Below, in pieces: positions 9,112 to 17,744 of a stretch of DNA of 64,000 bases (the stretch's first letter is position 1; every line of letters begins with the position of its first letter). The stretch covers positions 30,876 through 94,875 of the forward strand of contig NZ_SACL01000012.1 of assembly GCF_004005855.1 (NCBI RefSeq), written 5' to 3'. Both the position numbers and the translations under genes were made by a program. Source of the stretch: Rhodovarius crocodyli (lineage in GTDB: Bacteria; Pseudomonadota; Alphaproteobacteria; Acetobacterales; Acetobacteraceae). Below the pieces are notes generated by a model that was not told the DNA's origin, did no database searches, and was given only the letters and a program-made list of their open reading frames with translations.

Positions 9112-9614
9112 GGCTTGTCGGCGCATTCGTGCAGGAAGTTGAACAACGGCAGGCTGCCCCGCAGCGGGTAGTTCAGCTGGATCTGCCCTGCCCGGATGAA
9201 GAAGGTCCGGCCATTGCGCAGCGCATCCGTGCTGCCGGGCTCGTCATTCCCCTCGGTGAAGCTGGCATAGCCGGCGGGGCCCACGGTGGCCGTGGTATCC
9301 TTGCCGGTCGCTTCGTCATCCACCCAGTAGCGCACCGGGAAACTGGCACCGAGGCCGTCGATCTGCCCGGGCGCACCGCTGAAGGTGAAGCGATAGGTAT
9401 AGCCGCCCTCGCGCGCCGGGATGGCGCTGAAGCGGATCAGGCCTGCCGGGCTGCTCCGCTCCCCGTCGCAGCGCACGGCGCGGCCATTGGCACCGACGAC
9501 CCGCGTGGCACGCCATTCGCCGATCTGGCGGCTGGCCTGCGGGGTGCCTTCTTGGGCGACAGCCGGCCGGGTCAGACAGAGGGCAGCGGCTGCCGCTGCA
9601 AACAGGATCTTCAT
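9108..9614 (-). CDS. Exported protein of unknown function
   Basis: The 168-residue protein starts with a clear Sec signal peptide (MKILFAAAAAALCL, cleavage near AVAQ). The mature part looks like a beta-rich domain of about 145 residues, with YTYRFTFSGAP and GRTFFIRAGQIQLNYPL. A single pair of Cys residues (VRCDGE and HECADKP) could form a disulfide. The start at 9614 is chosen for the signal peptide; the frame continues further upstream without a plausible N-terminus. It lies between the S21-linked exported gene and the caspase cluster, but it is separated from the latter by 85 bases and may not belong to it. Confidence 0.65.
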   Translation of the reverse strand: MKILFAAAAAALCLTRPAVAQEGTPQASRQIGEWRATRVVGANGRAVRCDGERSSPAGLIRFSAIPAREGGYTYRFTFSGAPGQIDGLGASFPVRYWVDDEATGKDTTATVGPAGYASFTEGNDEPGSTDALRNGRTFFIRAGQIQLNYPLRGSLPLFNFLHECADKP

Positions 9615-9699
9615 GGGACGCACCTCACGAAAACGCGATCGGTTGTCGTGACAGTGCAGCCCCATGCAGCGGACGTAAAGGCTTGTTCTTGCGTCGCTC

Positions 9700-11316
9700 T
9701 CAAGCCCGGCGTCGAAACAGCCCCACAAGACCGATCTGCCAGCCGCCTTCCGGCAGCCCGTCCAGCGCCAGCCGCACCGCCTGCATCGGCGCCTTGGTCT
9801 CATCCAGCCGGATCAGCCGCTGCGCCACCTCGGTCAGCGGGCGGTTGCTGCACAGCGCTACCACGTGGTCGGCGCCAAGCGGCGGCCGCACCACCACATC
9901 GTCCAGCACCATGCGCCCACCCGGCGGGGCGGTGGGGGTCTCGCGGTCCTGCGGGTACAGCATCTGCACCGTGCCGTTGCCCGCGATGTTGAACATCACG
10001 AAATTCGGGAAGCGCAGCTGCTCGACGACCAGCTTCAGCCTGGTGCCCAGCGGGTGGTCCGCATTGGCCGCCCGGCGCTGCTCGGCCGTGGAACCGGCGG
10101 GCGGGTTCATCAGCTCCAGCCGCAGTTCCAGGGGCTGGCGGGCCGTGGCCTCCTGCACCAGCCACAGGGCACGCTGGCGCTCCACGGCCATGGGCAGCTG
10201 TTCCTGGCCGATCTCGGCCGAGATCATGTCCCCGAGCGGTGAGACCAGCACCCGGTCATTCGCGCGCCAGATCAGGTCGGCGGGGTCGAGCGGGCCCGCG
10301 CGCCGGGCGCCCTCGGGCAGCGCGCCACCCAGCGCGCCCTCCATGCGGATGCGCACCTCACGCGGCTGGTTGTCGGCCTGCGGGCGGGGGCTGACGAGGC
10401 CCCGCAGCAGGCGCGGCCCTTCGGTGCCCAGTGCGATCTGGGGGTTCTGCCGGGCATCCACCAGGGCGCGCACGGTCTGCACCGCTTCGGTCGCCAAGGC
10501 CGGCAGGGCCACCACGGCCTCCTGCGGGCCCACGGCCCCGCGCGCGAAGCCGGCCGCGATGGCGATGCTCAGCGCCCCATGCTGGCTGCCCTGGAAGGTG
10601 ATCTCGGGCACCGGCTCGGTCTCCAGGCTGGCGGCGAAGAAATGCACCTGGGTCAGCTGGCTCGGCGGCGGCGTGGGAGGCGCCGGCGGCACCAGCCCGC
10701 GCATCTGGGAGGGCGGGAAGGAGCCGGTCATGGTGCGATAGCGCACCTCGCGCGCGGCCAGCGGGTCCACGCTGCGCGTCAGCGTGCCGGAATGGCAGCA
10801 ATCGGCCACGAACATCACCGAGACGCGGCGCCGCCCCTGCTCGGCGAACATCACCTCGATCTCGTTGTCGACCAGCAGCTCGGTCGGCGCCTGCTGCGGG
10901 TGCAGCGGCTGGAAGGCGATGACGTCGTCCATGCCGTCATCCTCCGAGCCCGGCACGGTCTCCGGGATGCGGAAGCCGTGGCCGGAGAAGGAGAAGAACA
11001 CCATGTCCCCCGCCCCGCAGCGCGCCGTCACCTGGCGCCAGGCCGCGAGGAAGTTGGCGCGCGTCGCCTGCTCATCCAGCAGCACGGTGGTGCTGGCCAC
11101 GAAGGGCCGCACGGCCGCGGCCAGCAGCTGGGCATCGTTCACGCAGCCGCGCAGGGGCGAGATGCGGTAATTGTTGATGCCCACCACCAGCGCATGCACC
11201 GCGCGCGCCTGCTGGCTGGCCTGCACCAGCCCGCGCTCGTTGCCGGTCTGCGCCAGGGCCGGCGCCGCGGCCCCGGCCAGCCCCGCCAGCGCGGCGCGGC
11301 GCGAGAACTTCCTCAT
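9700..11316 (-). CDS. Exported caspase-fold (peptidase C14) protein with DUF4384-like C-terminus
   Basis: The 538-residue protein starts with a likely Tat signal (MRKFSRRAALAGLAG). A caspase-like p20 domain spans about residues 38-260. The catalytic dyad is present: His113 in FSFSGHGF and Cys174 in ADCCHSG, with the strand VHALVVGINNY at its start. The C-terminal third has FVMFNIAGNGTVQMLYP, resembling DUF4384 domains often fused to bacterial caspase-like proteins. Metacaspase-type enzymes usually cleave after Arg or Lys; specificity here is unknown. Its ATG overlaps the stop of the upstream caspase gene (ATGA), so the two are translationally coupled. Export places it in the periplasm or outside. 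Confidence 0.88.
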   Translation of the reverse strand: MRKFSRRAALAGLAGAAAPALAQTGNERGLVQASQQARAVHALVVGINNYRISPLRGCVNDAQLLAAAVRPFVASTTVLLDEQATRANFLAAWRQVTARCGAGDMVFFSFSGHGFRIPETVPGSEDDGMDDVIAFQPLHPQQAPTELLVDNEIEVMFAEQGRRRVSVMFVADCCHSGTLTRSVDPLAAREVRYRTMTGSFPPSQMRGLVPPAPPTPPPSQLTQVHFFAASLETEPVPEITFQGSQHGALSIAIAAGFARGAVGPQEAVVALPALATEAVQTVRALVDARQNPQIALGTEGPRLLRGLVSPRPQADNQPREVRIRMEGALGGALPEGARRAGPLDPADLIWRANDRVLVSPLGDMISAEIGQEQLPMAVERQRALWLVQEATARQPLELRLELMNPPAGSTAEQRRAANADHPLGTRLKLVVEQLRFPNFVMFNIAGNGTVQMLYPQDRETPTAPPGGRMVLDDVVVRPPLGADHVVALCSNRPLTEVAQRLIRLDETKAPMQAVRLALDGLPEGGWQIGLVGLFRRRA

Positions 11317-14300
11317 TGCCGGGCCTCCGTCAGCGGGAAGGGTTCGGGGATCTCGCCCGCGCTCATCCGGAAGGCGACGCGCTGGTCGACGCCGACCTCA
11401 CGCGCCAGCACCGGGGTGCGGTTGCGCACATGCAGGCCCAGCTGCAGCTGGTCCGTCACGCCGCGTGTGGCGATGTCGCGAGTCGCACCCGTCAGCGCCT
11501 CCTGGATCGCGACGCTGAAGGGCGAGTTGCGGCGCCCGGCGGCCGTGTCGGCCGCCGATTGCTGCGCGCTGGCCGCCGCCAGCACGAAGCGCCCCGTCTC
11601 GTTCTGCAGGGTGCCCGCGAAATCGAGGTTGAAGGCGCCGGCGTGGCAGGTGTCGAGCAGCAGGATGCTGTTGCGCGCCGGCAGGCTGGCCCAGAGCGCC
11701 ACTAGGCGCCGGTCATCCAGCGAGTCGCGGCGGATGGCGTCCATGGTCGCGGCCTGCGGCAGATAGGGCACGAACAGATAGCGCTGCCCGTCCGCCATGC
11801 CGTGGCCCGCGATGAAGATCACCACCGTGTCCTCCTCCTTCACCTCCGCGCGCAGCCGCTCGAAGGCGGCCTCGATGGAGGGCAGGCTGGCGTCGCGGTC
11901 GTTCAGCACCACGCTGTTGACGCGGCCATAGGCGCGGGCCGGGCGGCCCTGGATGCCGCGCACCAGGGTCTGGGCGTCCTCCGCGGCGTTGGAGAGGCTG
12001 CGCAGCCCCTCCGCCGCGGTGGCGGTGTAATCGTCCACGCCGATGGACAGCACATGCAGCACCGGCTGGCGCGGGGCCTCGGCGGTGCGGGACCGCACGG
12101 GGGCGCGCAGCTCCACCAGCTCGCTCTGCCCGAAGGCGGAATTGCCGGCATCGAAGGCGCGCAGCTGCAGGGTGTTGGTGCCCGGCTCCAGGCGGATGCG
12201 GCGTTCCAGCGGCTGGGCGCCGGCCGGCAGCGGGGTGGGTGCCGGGGCCGCGGGTGCCTCCCGGCGCAGGCCGCGCGTTTCGGCCCGGCCCTGGTTGCGG
12301 CCGTTCACGAAGACATCCACCTGCCCCACGCCGCCGCCGCGCTCGAACAGGGCGGCGCGCAGCACCACCTCCGTCACGCCTTCCGGCAGTTCCAGGCCAT
12401 TGGTGGCGGCGGGGATGGGGGTGGTTCCGCCCAGGTTGGTGGCCGCGGCCTCGCCGCCCGAATCGCGCACCCGGCCCAGGCCGCGCGTCGCGCCGGTGGG
12501 CGAGACGGGGCGGCACTCCTCGCTGCCCGTCGGCAGCGCGTAGCACAGGGCGGACAGCGTGACGCGCGGCGGATTCGCCCCGGCCAGCAGCCGGCGCACA
12601 TCGCCGATCTGGGCCAGGCGTTCCCGCATCGGGGCCTCATCGGCGAAGGCCAGGCGCCGGCGCACCAGGTCCTCGGCGTAGAAGACGCGGTGCAGCTGGT
12701 TGAAGGCGATCCATTCGGCCGATTCATTGGCCGCGCGGTTCAGGTGGAAGCCCGCGAGGTTCTGCCCACCCTCATCCGAATGGTCGAAGAAGCCCTCGGG
12801 CGTCCAGAGCAGCCAGCGCCGGGCATCGCCATGCACGAACAGGGCCGCGCGCGGCGCCAGCGCATTGGTGGGGTTCAGGTCGTACCAGCGCAGCGTGCCG
12901 TCACCCAGGGCTGCCACCACCTGGCGGCCATCGGCCGTGGGCTGCACGCCCCAGACGGCGGCGGGCGCCACCATGCTGGCCTGCAGGTTGCCGTTCATGT
13001 CGAACCAGCGGATGGCGAAATCCGTGCCGAGCAGGAAGCCGCTGTTGCCCGGCAGCAGGGCGGCGCTGCGGGCGCGCTCCCCCTCATCCAGCTGCAGCAG
13101 CTTGTCGGCGAAGCGCGGCGACTGGCCGTTCAGCCATTCGCGCAACGGCAGCACGCCCGGCACCGGGCCGGGCAGGTTGCTGGGGCCCTGAAGGCGGGTC
13201 AGGCGGCGTTCCGCCACGTCGAAGCGCAGCACATCCTGCCCGCCCTGGTGCAGGCCGAACTCCACGGCCATGCCATCGGGCGAGACGCGGAAACTGCCCG
13301 GCCCCTGGCGGGTGAAGCCGAATTCGGTGCGGTCCACGCCCGGCTGGGAAAGCCCCTGCGCCACGCCGCGGAAATCGGCGCGGCTGGGCGCGACACGCAG
13401 GCCGGACTTGGCATCCAGCGCCAGCACGCCCCAGGCGGGGTCGGCGGCAGCGAACAGCATGCGCCCGTCAGGCAGGGCGTTGAGCTGGAGGATGGCATCC
13501 GTGCCGCCCAGCGCCAGCAGCGCGGCGGGCTGGGCCGCCAGGTTGGACCAGCGCAGCGCGACCGACTGCCCCTGGGGGTTCAGCACATAGCCGGCGGCGA
13601 CCAGGGCGGCGCCGCCCGGCCCGGGCACCCAGGCCACGGAGCGCAGGTCCTGGCGCTGCTGCCCCAGCCCGTTGCCGATCGGCGGGTTGCGCTGGGCGCG
13701 CAGGCTGGCGGCATCCAGCAGGCGCACCTGCGGCATGTTGGCCATGCCCACCGCCAGCAGCTTGCCGTCAGGGGAGAAGGCGATATCGCCGGGCTGCCCG
13801 CCCTCGGTCAGCCGGTGCTGGGCGATGGGCCGGAAATCGGGCGCCAGCAGCCGAACGGAGCCGTCGCCCGAGGCGACCGCGAGCCGCCCGGAACGGTCGA
13901 AGGCCAGGGAGCGCACGCCGTTGGCGATGCCCAGATCCGGCCGGTGATAGACCTCACGCCGCTGGAAATCGATGATGGCGATGCCGCCGCTGCGGGCGAA
14001 GCCCACCGCCAGGCGCTGCCCGTCGGCCGAAGGCGCCAGCGCCGTCACGCTGGCGGGCACGCCGGTGTTGAGGCGGCGCATCGCGCCGTCCTCGATGTTG
14101 AAGGCATAGACGACCGCCGTGCGGCCCCAGGCGGCACCCGTCTGCCCGGCCACCCAGGCCGTGGCGCCATCGGGCGAGACGGCCGCCGCCGCCAGCGCGC
14201 CTTCATCGCCGTCGCCGATCGGCGGGCGGAAGCTGCGCAGCATGGAGCCGTCCGCGGCCCAGAGCCGCGCGGTCTTGTCGAGGGAGACGGTCAGCACCCG

Positions 14301-14477
14301 CTGACCGTCGGGCAGCGGCACCACGCGGGTGATCGGTGCGGAATGCGTGCCGAGCTCGATCCTCAGGAAGGGCGAGACCGGCGGTTGCCCGCCGCCCTGG
14401 CCCCAACCCGGCCCCGACGCCAGCGTCAGAGCCAGGACCAGGGAGAGGCGGCGCGCCAGGGCGGCGAGGCTTTTCAT
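11313..14477 (-). CDS. Exported WD40-like beta-propeller / caspase-fold protein
   Basis: The 1054-residue protein has a Sec signal (MKSLAALARRLSLVLALTLA). About residues 30-560 form WD40-like blades with repeated H-A/P-IT-V-PDG, LAFDRSG and IAFSPDGKLLAVG motifs. A linker follows with Ig-like strands (VTEVVLRAALFERGG, VDVFVNG). The caspase domain spans about 803-1035, with His892 in FIAGHG and Cys944 in LLLDTCHAG. Combined propeller and caspase architectures are known in bacteria, often read as sensor plus protease. The gene sits between the SH3 lipoprotein and the second caspase. The lipoprotein stop is 8 bases from this start, so all three genes appear to form one transcript. Confidence 0.88.
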   Translation of the reverse strand: MKSLAALARRLSLVLALTLASGPGWGQGGGQPPVSPFLRIELGTHSAPITRVVPLPDGQRVLTVSLDKTARLWAADGSMLRSFRPPIGDGDEGALAAAAVSPDGATAWVAGQTGAAWGRTAVVYAFNIEDGAMRRLNTGVPASVTALAPSADGQRLAVGFARSGGIAIIDFQRREVYHRPDLGIANGVRSLAFDRSGRLAVASGDGSVRLLAPDFRPIAQHRLTEGGQPGDIAFSPDGKLLAVGMANMPQVRLLDAASLRAQRNPPIGNGLGQQRQDLRSVAWVPGPGGAALVAAGYVLNPQGQSVALRWSNLAAQPAALLALGGTDAILQLNALPDGRMLFAAADPAWGVLALDAKSGLRVAPSRADFRGVAQGLSQPGVDRTEFGFTRQGPGSFRVSPDGMAVEFGLHQGGQDVLRFDVAERRLTRLQGPSNLPGPVPGVLPLREWLNGQSPRFADKLLQLDEGERARSAALLPGNSGFLLGTDFAIRWFDMNGNLQASMVAPAAVWGVQPTADGRQVVAALGDGTLRWYDLNPTNALAPRAALFVHGDARRWLLWTPEGFFDHSDEGGQNLAGFHLNRAANESAEWIAFNQLHRVFYAEDLVRRRLAFADEAPMRERLAQIGDVRRLLAGANPPRVTLSALCYALPTGSEECRPVSPTGATRGLGRVRDSGGEAAATNLGGTTPIPAATNGLELPEGVTEVVLRAALFERGGGVGQVDVFVNGRNQGRAETRGLRREAPAAPAPTPLPAGAQPLERRIRLEPGTNTLQLRAFDAGNSAFGQSELVELRAPVRSRTAEAPRQPVLHVLSIGVDDYTATAAEGLRSLSNAAEDAQTLVRGIQGRPARAYGRVNSVVLNDRDASLPSIEAAFERLRAEVKEEDTVVIFIAGHGMADGQRYLFVPYLPQAATMDAIRRDSLDDRRLVALWASLPARNSILLLDTCHAGAFNLDFAGTLQNETGRFVLAAASAQQSAADTAAGRRNSPFSVAIQEALTGATRDIATRGVTDQLQLGLHVRNRTPVLAREVGVDQRVAFRMSAGEIPEPFPLTEARQ

Positions 14478-14485
14478 GTCAGATA

Positions 14486-15637
14486 CTACCCATCAAGGCT
14501 CAGGCGGCGCGCCTCGCTGGCGAGGCCGGTGGCCCCCTGCGAGAAGGCGTCGCGGGCCGCCACGGCGGTGGCGGCGGAGGAGACGACCTCACGGCCGGAA
14601 TTGTCGACCTGGGCCGGGCGCAGCGCCGTGGCGCGGACGAAGGACTTGCTCGGCCCCTGGTCCACCACCAGCCAGCCCGGCATGGTGCCGACCACGCGAT
14701 AGGGGCTGCCATTGGCCACACGGCCGACCTCGGCCGCGCTGTCCGTCGCCTCGGCGCGGAGCGACTGCTCGGAACCGCCCACATAGGCGCGGCTGCCGGT
14801 GGAGCGCGCGAGGTAGGTTGAGCGCACATAGCCCGACCGGCCGCGGCCCATCGAGATCTGCAGCCAGCCGCCGCTCTGCGCCGTCACCTGCACCGTCTGG
14901 CCGACCGAGAGCTGGCCCGCCTGGCCGGACCCCGCATCGGGCGCCACATAGGCGGGGCCGCCACGCGCCAGGATGGCGGAATAGGGCCGGAAGGAGCGTT
15001 CCTGCTCATAGACGGTGGCATCGACGTAGCGGGTCGATTCCTCCAGCTGGCGGGTGTCGTTGGCCAGGCGCTGGTCGAAGGCGCCGACCAGCATCGTGTC
15101 GCCCTCATACCAGCTGCGGACCTCGTTCAGCCGCGCCTCGGCGACCGGGCGCGGGGTCGCGCCGCTGCGCAGATCGGCGCGGATGGCGGCCACCTGGCCG
15201 CGACGGCAATCGGACAGGCGCTCCAGCGACTGGGTGGCGCCGGTCACGCGCTCACCATACTTGTCCACCGCGACGGTCTGCTGCAGCAGCGCCTGGCGGC
15301 GGGCCTCCTGGTCCAGCTGGCGGAAATTGGCGTTGACCAGCGTGGCGGTGATGCCGACGGCAGCCACCGACAGGCCCGTCACGAGGCCCGCGCGGCTGTT
15401 GCCGGTCAGCGCGCCGACCAGCAGGCCGGCGGCGACGCCACCGGCAGCCGAAAGGGCCACGCCCTGCGCCACCTCGTTGAAGGAGGATTCGGTCTGGCGG
15501 AAAATCGCGCGGTGGACCGCGCAGTTGTCGTTCGGCGCGTCGACGACCACCGGCCCCTGCGGCTGGCACGCCGCCAGCAGCGGCATGCTGATCGCGACCG
15601 CAAGCAACGGCAGGGCCTTCTTCTTTGGCGCAGGCAT
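14486..15637 (-). CDS. SH3-domain lipoprotein, first gene of the caspase cluster
   Basis: The 383-residue protein has a lipoprotein signal (SMPLLAACQPQ; lipidated Cys near residue 23). A glycine-zipper-like segment follows at about 63-100 (AAGGVAAGLLVGALTG), then a helical region of roughly 130 residues. Two bacterial SH3 domains end the protein: one near AYVAPDAGSG to GYVRSTYLA, the second near SLRAEATDSAAEVG to FVRATALR. SH3b domains commonly bind peptidoglycan or peptides. The start ATG is preceded by GGAGGAGG. Genes 14486, 11313 and 9700 run head to tail with gaps of 8 and -4 bases. It is plausibly the envelope anchor for the exported caspases; that role is inference. Confidence 0.82.
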   Translation of the reverse strand: MPAPKKKALPLLAVAISMPLLAACQPQGPVVVDAPNDNCAVHRAIFRQTESSFNEVAQGVALSAAGGVAAGLLVGALTGNSRAGLVTGLSVAAVGITATLVNANFRQLDQEARRQALLQQTVAVDKYGERVTGATQSLERLSDCRRGQVAAIRADLRSGATPRPVAEARLNEVRSWYEGDTMLVGAFDQRLANDTRQLEESTRYVDATVYEQERSFRPYSAILARGGPAYVAPDAGSGQAGQLSVGQTVQVTAQSGGWLQISMGRGRSGYVRSTYLARSTGSRAYVGGSEQSLRAEATDSAAEVGRVANGSPYRVVGTMPGWLVVDQGPSKSFVRATALRPAQVDNSGREVVSSAATAVAARDAFSQGATGLASEARRLSLDG

Positions 15638-15808
15638 GGGAAAACCTCCTCCTCACAGGCTATTGCGCGTGATGATACGCCTCAGGGGGATGAGCCCCCA
15701 GCGTTTCATGCCCGACTGCATGAGCCTCGGATAAATCCATGTCCATATTGCGGCAGGTAACAGAGCTTGGAAATCGCTCAAATGGCTGAATAGCGAGGCG
15801 TTTCGGTG

Positions 15809-16558
15809 TCAGAGCGGCCTGGCCTGCGCCGCCAGATAGCCCCGATTGCGGGTCGGCGTGATCAGAACCTCATTGATACAGACATGAGGAGGCTGCGCCG
15901 CAATATAGCGGATCATGTTCGCGCAATCCTCGGGCTGCACCATCTCGGCCCTTTGTTCCGGTGTCAGTTTATTCGGCCGCTTGTCCAGGATCGGCGTGTT
16001 CACCTCGCCGGGACACAGCGAGGTGCTGCGGATGCCGTTGCCGCATTCCTCCATGTTGATGGAGTGGCTCATCGCCACCACGGCATGCTTGCTGGCGGCA
16101 TAGCCGGGGCCAGACATGGGGCTGACGAAACGCCCGGCCATGGAGGCCGTGTGGATCATCTGCCCCCCGCCCTGGGCGCGCATCATCGGCAGCACCGCCC
16201 GCGCGCAATAGAAGGCGCTGAACAGATTGCCGTTGATCAGCGTCTCGATCCCCTCGGGGGAGATGCGCTTCCAGTCGCGCTCGACGATGTTGAGGCCCGC
16301 GTTGCTGACCAGCAGGTCCAGCCGGCCGAAACGGGCCTGGATGGCATCGACGATGCGCTGCACATCGGCCGCCTTGCCCAGATCGCCGGTTTCCACCACC
16401 GCCTCACCGCCCGCGGCCGTGATGCGGGCGGCCACATCCTCCAGCGGTTCACGGCGGCGGCCGGTCAGGACGATGGTGTAGCCATCCTGCGCGAGGCCGA
16501 TGGCCGCGGCCTCACCGATGCCGGTGCCGGCACCGGTTACCCAGGCGATCTTGGACAT
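15809..16558 (-). CDS. Short-chain dehydrogenase/reductase
   Basis: The 249-residue protein is a classical SDR. It has the nucleotide motif TGAGTGIG near residues 9-16 and the NAG motif (SNAGLN). A Ser (HTASMAGR) and YAASK supply the catalytic Ser-Tyr-Lys triad, and GRRRE after the second strand points to NADP(H). Start ATG 16558 is preceded by GGGAGAAAA; the longer open frame upstream runs through an intergenic repeat and is rejected. The substrate cannot be told. It is separated from fabH by a palindromic repeat element and is probably a separate transcript. Confidence 0.9.
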   Translation of the reverse strand: MSKIAWVTGAGTGIGEAAAIGLAQDGYTIVLTGRRREPLEDVAARITAAGGEAVVETGDLGKAADVQRIVDAIQARFGRLDLLVSNAGLNIVERDWKRISPEGIETLINGNLFSAFYCARAVLPMMRAQGGGQMIHTASMAGRFVSPMSGPGYAASKHAVVAMSHSINMEECGNGIRSTSLCPGEVNTPILDKRPNKLTPEQRAEMVQPEDCANMIRYIAAQPPHVCINEVLITPTRNRGYLAAQARPL

Positions 16559-16647
16559 GTCGTTTTCTCCCTTGGTGAGGGGAGAGTGAAGCAAGGGGAT
16601 GGGGTTGGAAAGGGCGGCAGTCAGGGGCGTTGGCACCGACACCTCCA

Positions 16648-16697
16648 TTGAGGGGCGCTGCCCCTCAAACTCCCCACCAGGAGATAATATCTCCTGG
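16648..16697. repeat. Twin-hairpin extragenic repeat, copy 1
   Basis: Two perfect palindromes stand side by side between fabH and the SDR gene. TTGAGGGGC/GCCCCTCAA has a GCT loop (16648-16668), and CCAGGAGATA/TATCTCCTGG has a one-base centre (16677-16697). The same pair of hairpins, with a shared GGGGCGCTGCCCC core and CCAGGAG stem, recurs at 26559-26607. This looks like a REP-type dispersed element of the host. It could act as a terminator or mRNA stabiliser for fabH, but it has no T-run. Confidence 0.75.
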
Positions 16698-16781
16698 ACC
16701 TGATAGGAGTTTTGCGCCAGCTCCCCGAGGTCCAGGGCCGATACGGTCCTGGCGGGCATGCAAGGGGCAGACCCCCAGCCT

Positions 16782-17744
16782 TCACCAGCGCAGCAGCGTG
16801 GCACCCCAGGTCAGCCCGCCGCCGATCGCTTCCAGCAGGAGCAGGTCCCCGGGCTGGAAGCGCCCCTCGCCCACCGCCTCGGCCATCGCCAGCGGAATGG
16901 AGGCCGCCGAGGTATTCGCATGCCGCTGCACCGTCGTGATCACGCGCTCCGGCGCCAGGTGCAGCTTCTTGCCCATCGCCTCGATGATGCGGATGTTGGC
17001 CTGGTGCGGCACCAGCCAGTTCACGTCGCCGCGCTCCAGCCCGTTGGCGGTCAGTGCCTCATCGACGGCGGAGGCCAGCTTGGTCACGGCGTGCTTGAAC
17101 ACCTCGCGGCCGGCCATGCGCAGCAGGCCCGTGCCGCCGGTGCTGCCCGGCCCGCCCTCGACATGCAGGATGCCGCCATGGCGGCCATCGGCATGGATAT
17201 GGCTGGACAGGATGCCGGCCTCGCCTTCCTCGGCGCGCAGCACCACCGCACCCGCGCCGTCGCCGAACAGCACGCAGGTGGTGCGGTCGGTCCAGTCCAG
17301 GATGCGCGAATAGGTCTCGGCGCCGATCACCAGCGCGGTGCGGCACTGGCCGGTGCGGATCATCGCATCGGCCACGCTGAGGGCGTAGATGAAGCCCGTG
17401 CAGGCGGCCAGCAGATCGAAGGCGAAGCCGCGCGTGATGCCGAGGCCCGCCTGGATGCGCACGGCGGTGGCCGGGAAGCTGCTGTCCGGGGTCGCGGTCG
17501 CCACGATCACGGCATCGACCTCGGCCGCATCGACGCCCGCGCGCTCCAGCGCCTGCCGGGCGGCCTTGATGCCCATGGAGGATGCGGTCTCACCCGGGGC
17601 GGCCAGATGGCGCTGGCGGATGCCCGTGCGCTCCTGGATCCATTCGTCGGAGGTATCCAGCCCATAGCGGCGGGCGAGTTCCTCGTTCGTCACCAGGTCA
17701 GCCGGCAGATAGCCGCCGGCCGACAGCATGCGGGAGCGGATCAC
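16782..17744 (-). CDS. fabH: Beta-ketoacyl-ACP synthase III
   Basis: The 320-residue enzyme condenses acetyl-CoA with malonyl-ACP to start fatty acid synthesis. The catalytic triad is visible: Cys115 in LLAACTGFIYAL, the His of WLVPHQANIRI, and the Asn of HANTSAASIPLA. The length is typical. The start ATG overlaps the plsX stop (ATGA). The order rpmF-plsX-fabH is conserved in proteobacteria and couples membrane lipid synthesis to ribosome production. The usual next genes (ihfA, a MerR regulator) do not follow here; a repeat element and an SDR gene do. Confidence 0.95.
   Translation of the reverse strand: MIRSRMLSAGGYLPADLVTNEELARRYGLDTSDEWIQERTGIRQRHLAAPGETASSMGIKAARQALERAGVDAAEVDAVIVATATPDSSFPATAVRIQAGLGITRGFAFDLLAACTGFIYALSVADAMIRTGQCRTALVIGAETYSRILDWTDRTTCVLFGDGAGAVVLRAEEGEAGILSSHIHADGRHGGILHVEGGPGSTGGTGLLRMAGREVFKHAVTKLASAVDEALTANGLERGDVNWLVPHQANIRIIEAMGKKLHLAPERVITTVQRHANTSAASIPLAMAEAVGEGRFQPGDLLLLEAIGGGLTWGATLLRW

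Noticed and set aside
11802..14702. 966-residue plus-strand open frame
   Set aside because: It is antisense to the propeller-caspase gene. Its composition is His/Gln/Gly/Arg-rich with no domain, as expected of the opposite strand of a high-GC gene.
9700..15637. Cytoplasmic abortive-infection caspase system (for example CBASS- or gasdermin-linked)
   Set aside because: All three genes carry export signals and no gasdermin, cyclase or CARF partner is nearby.
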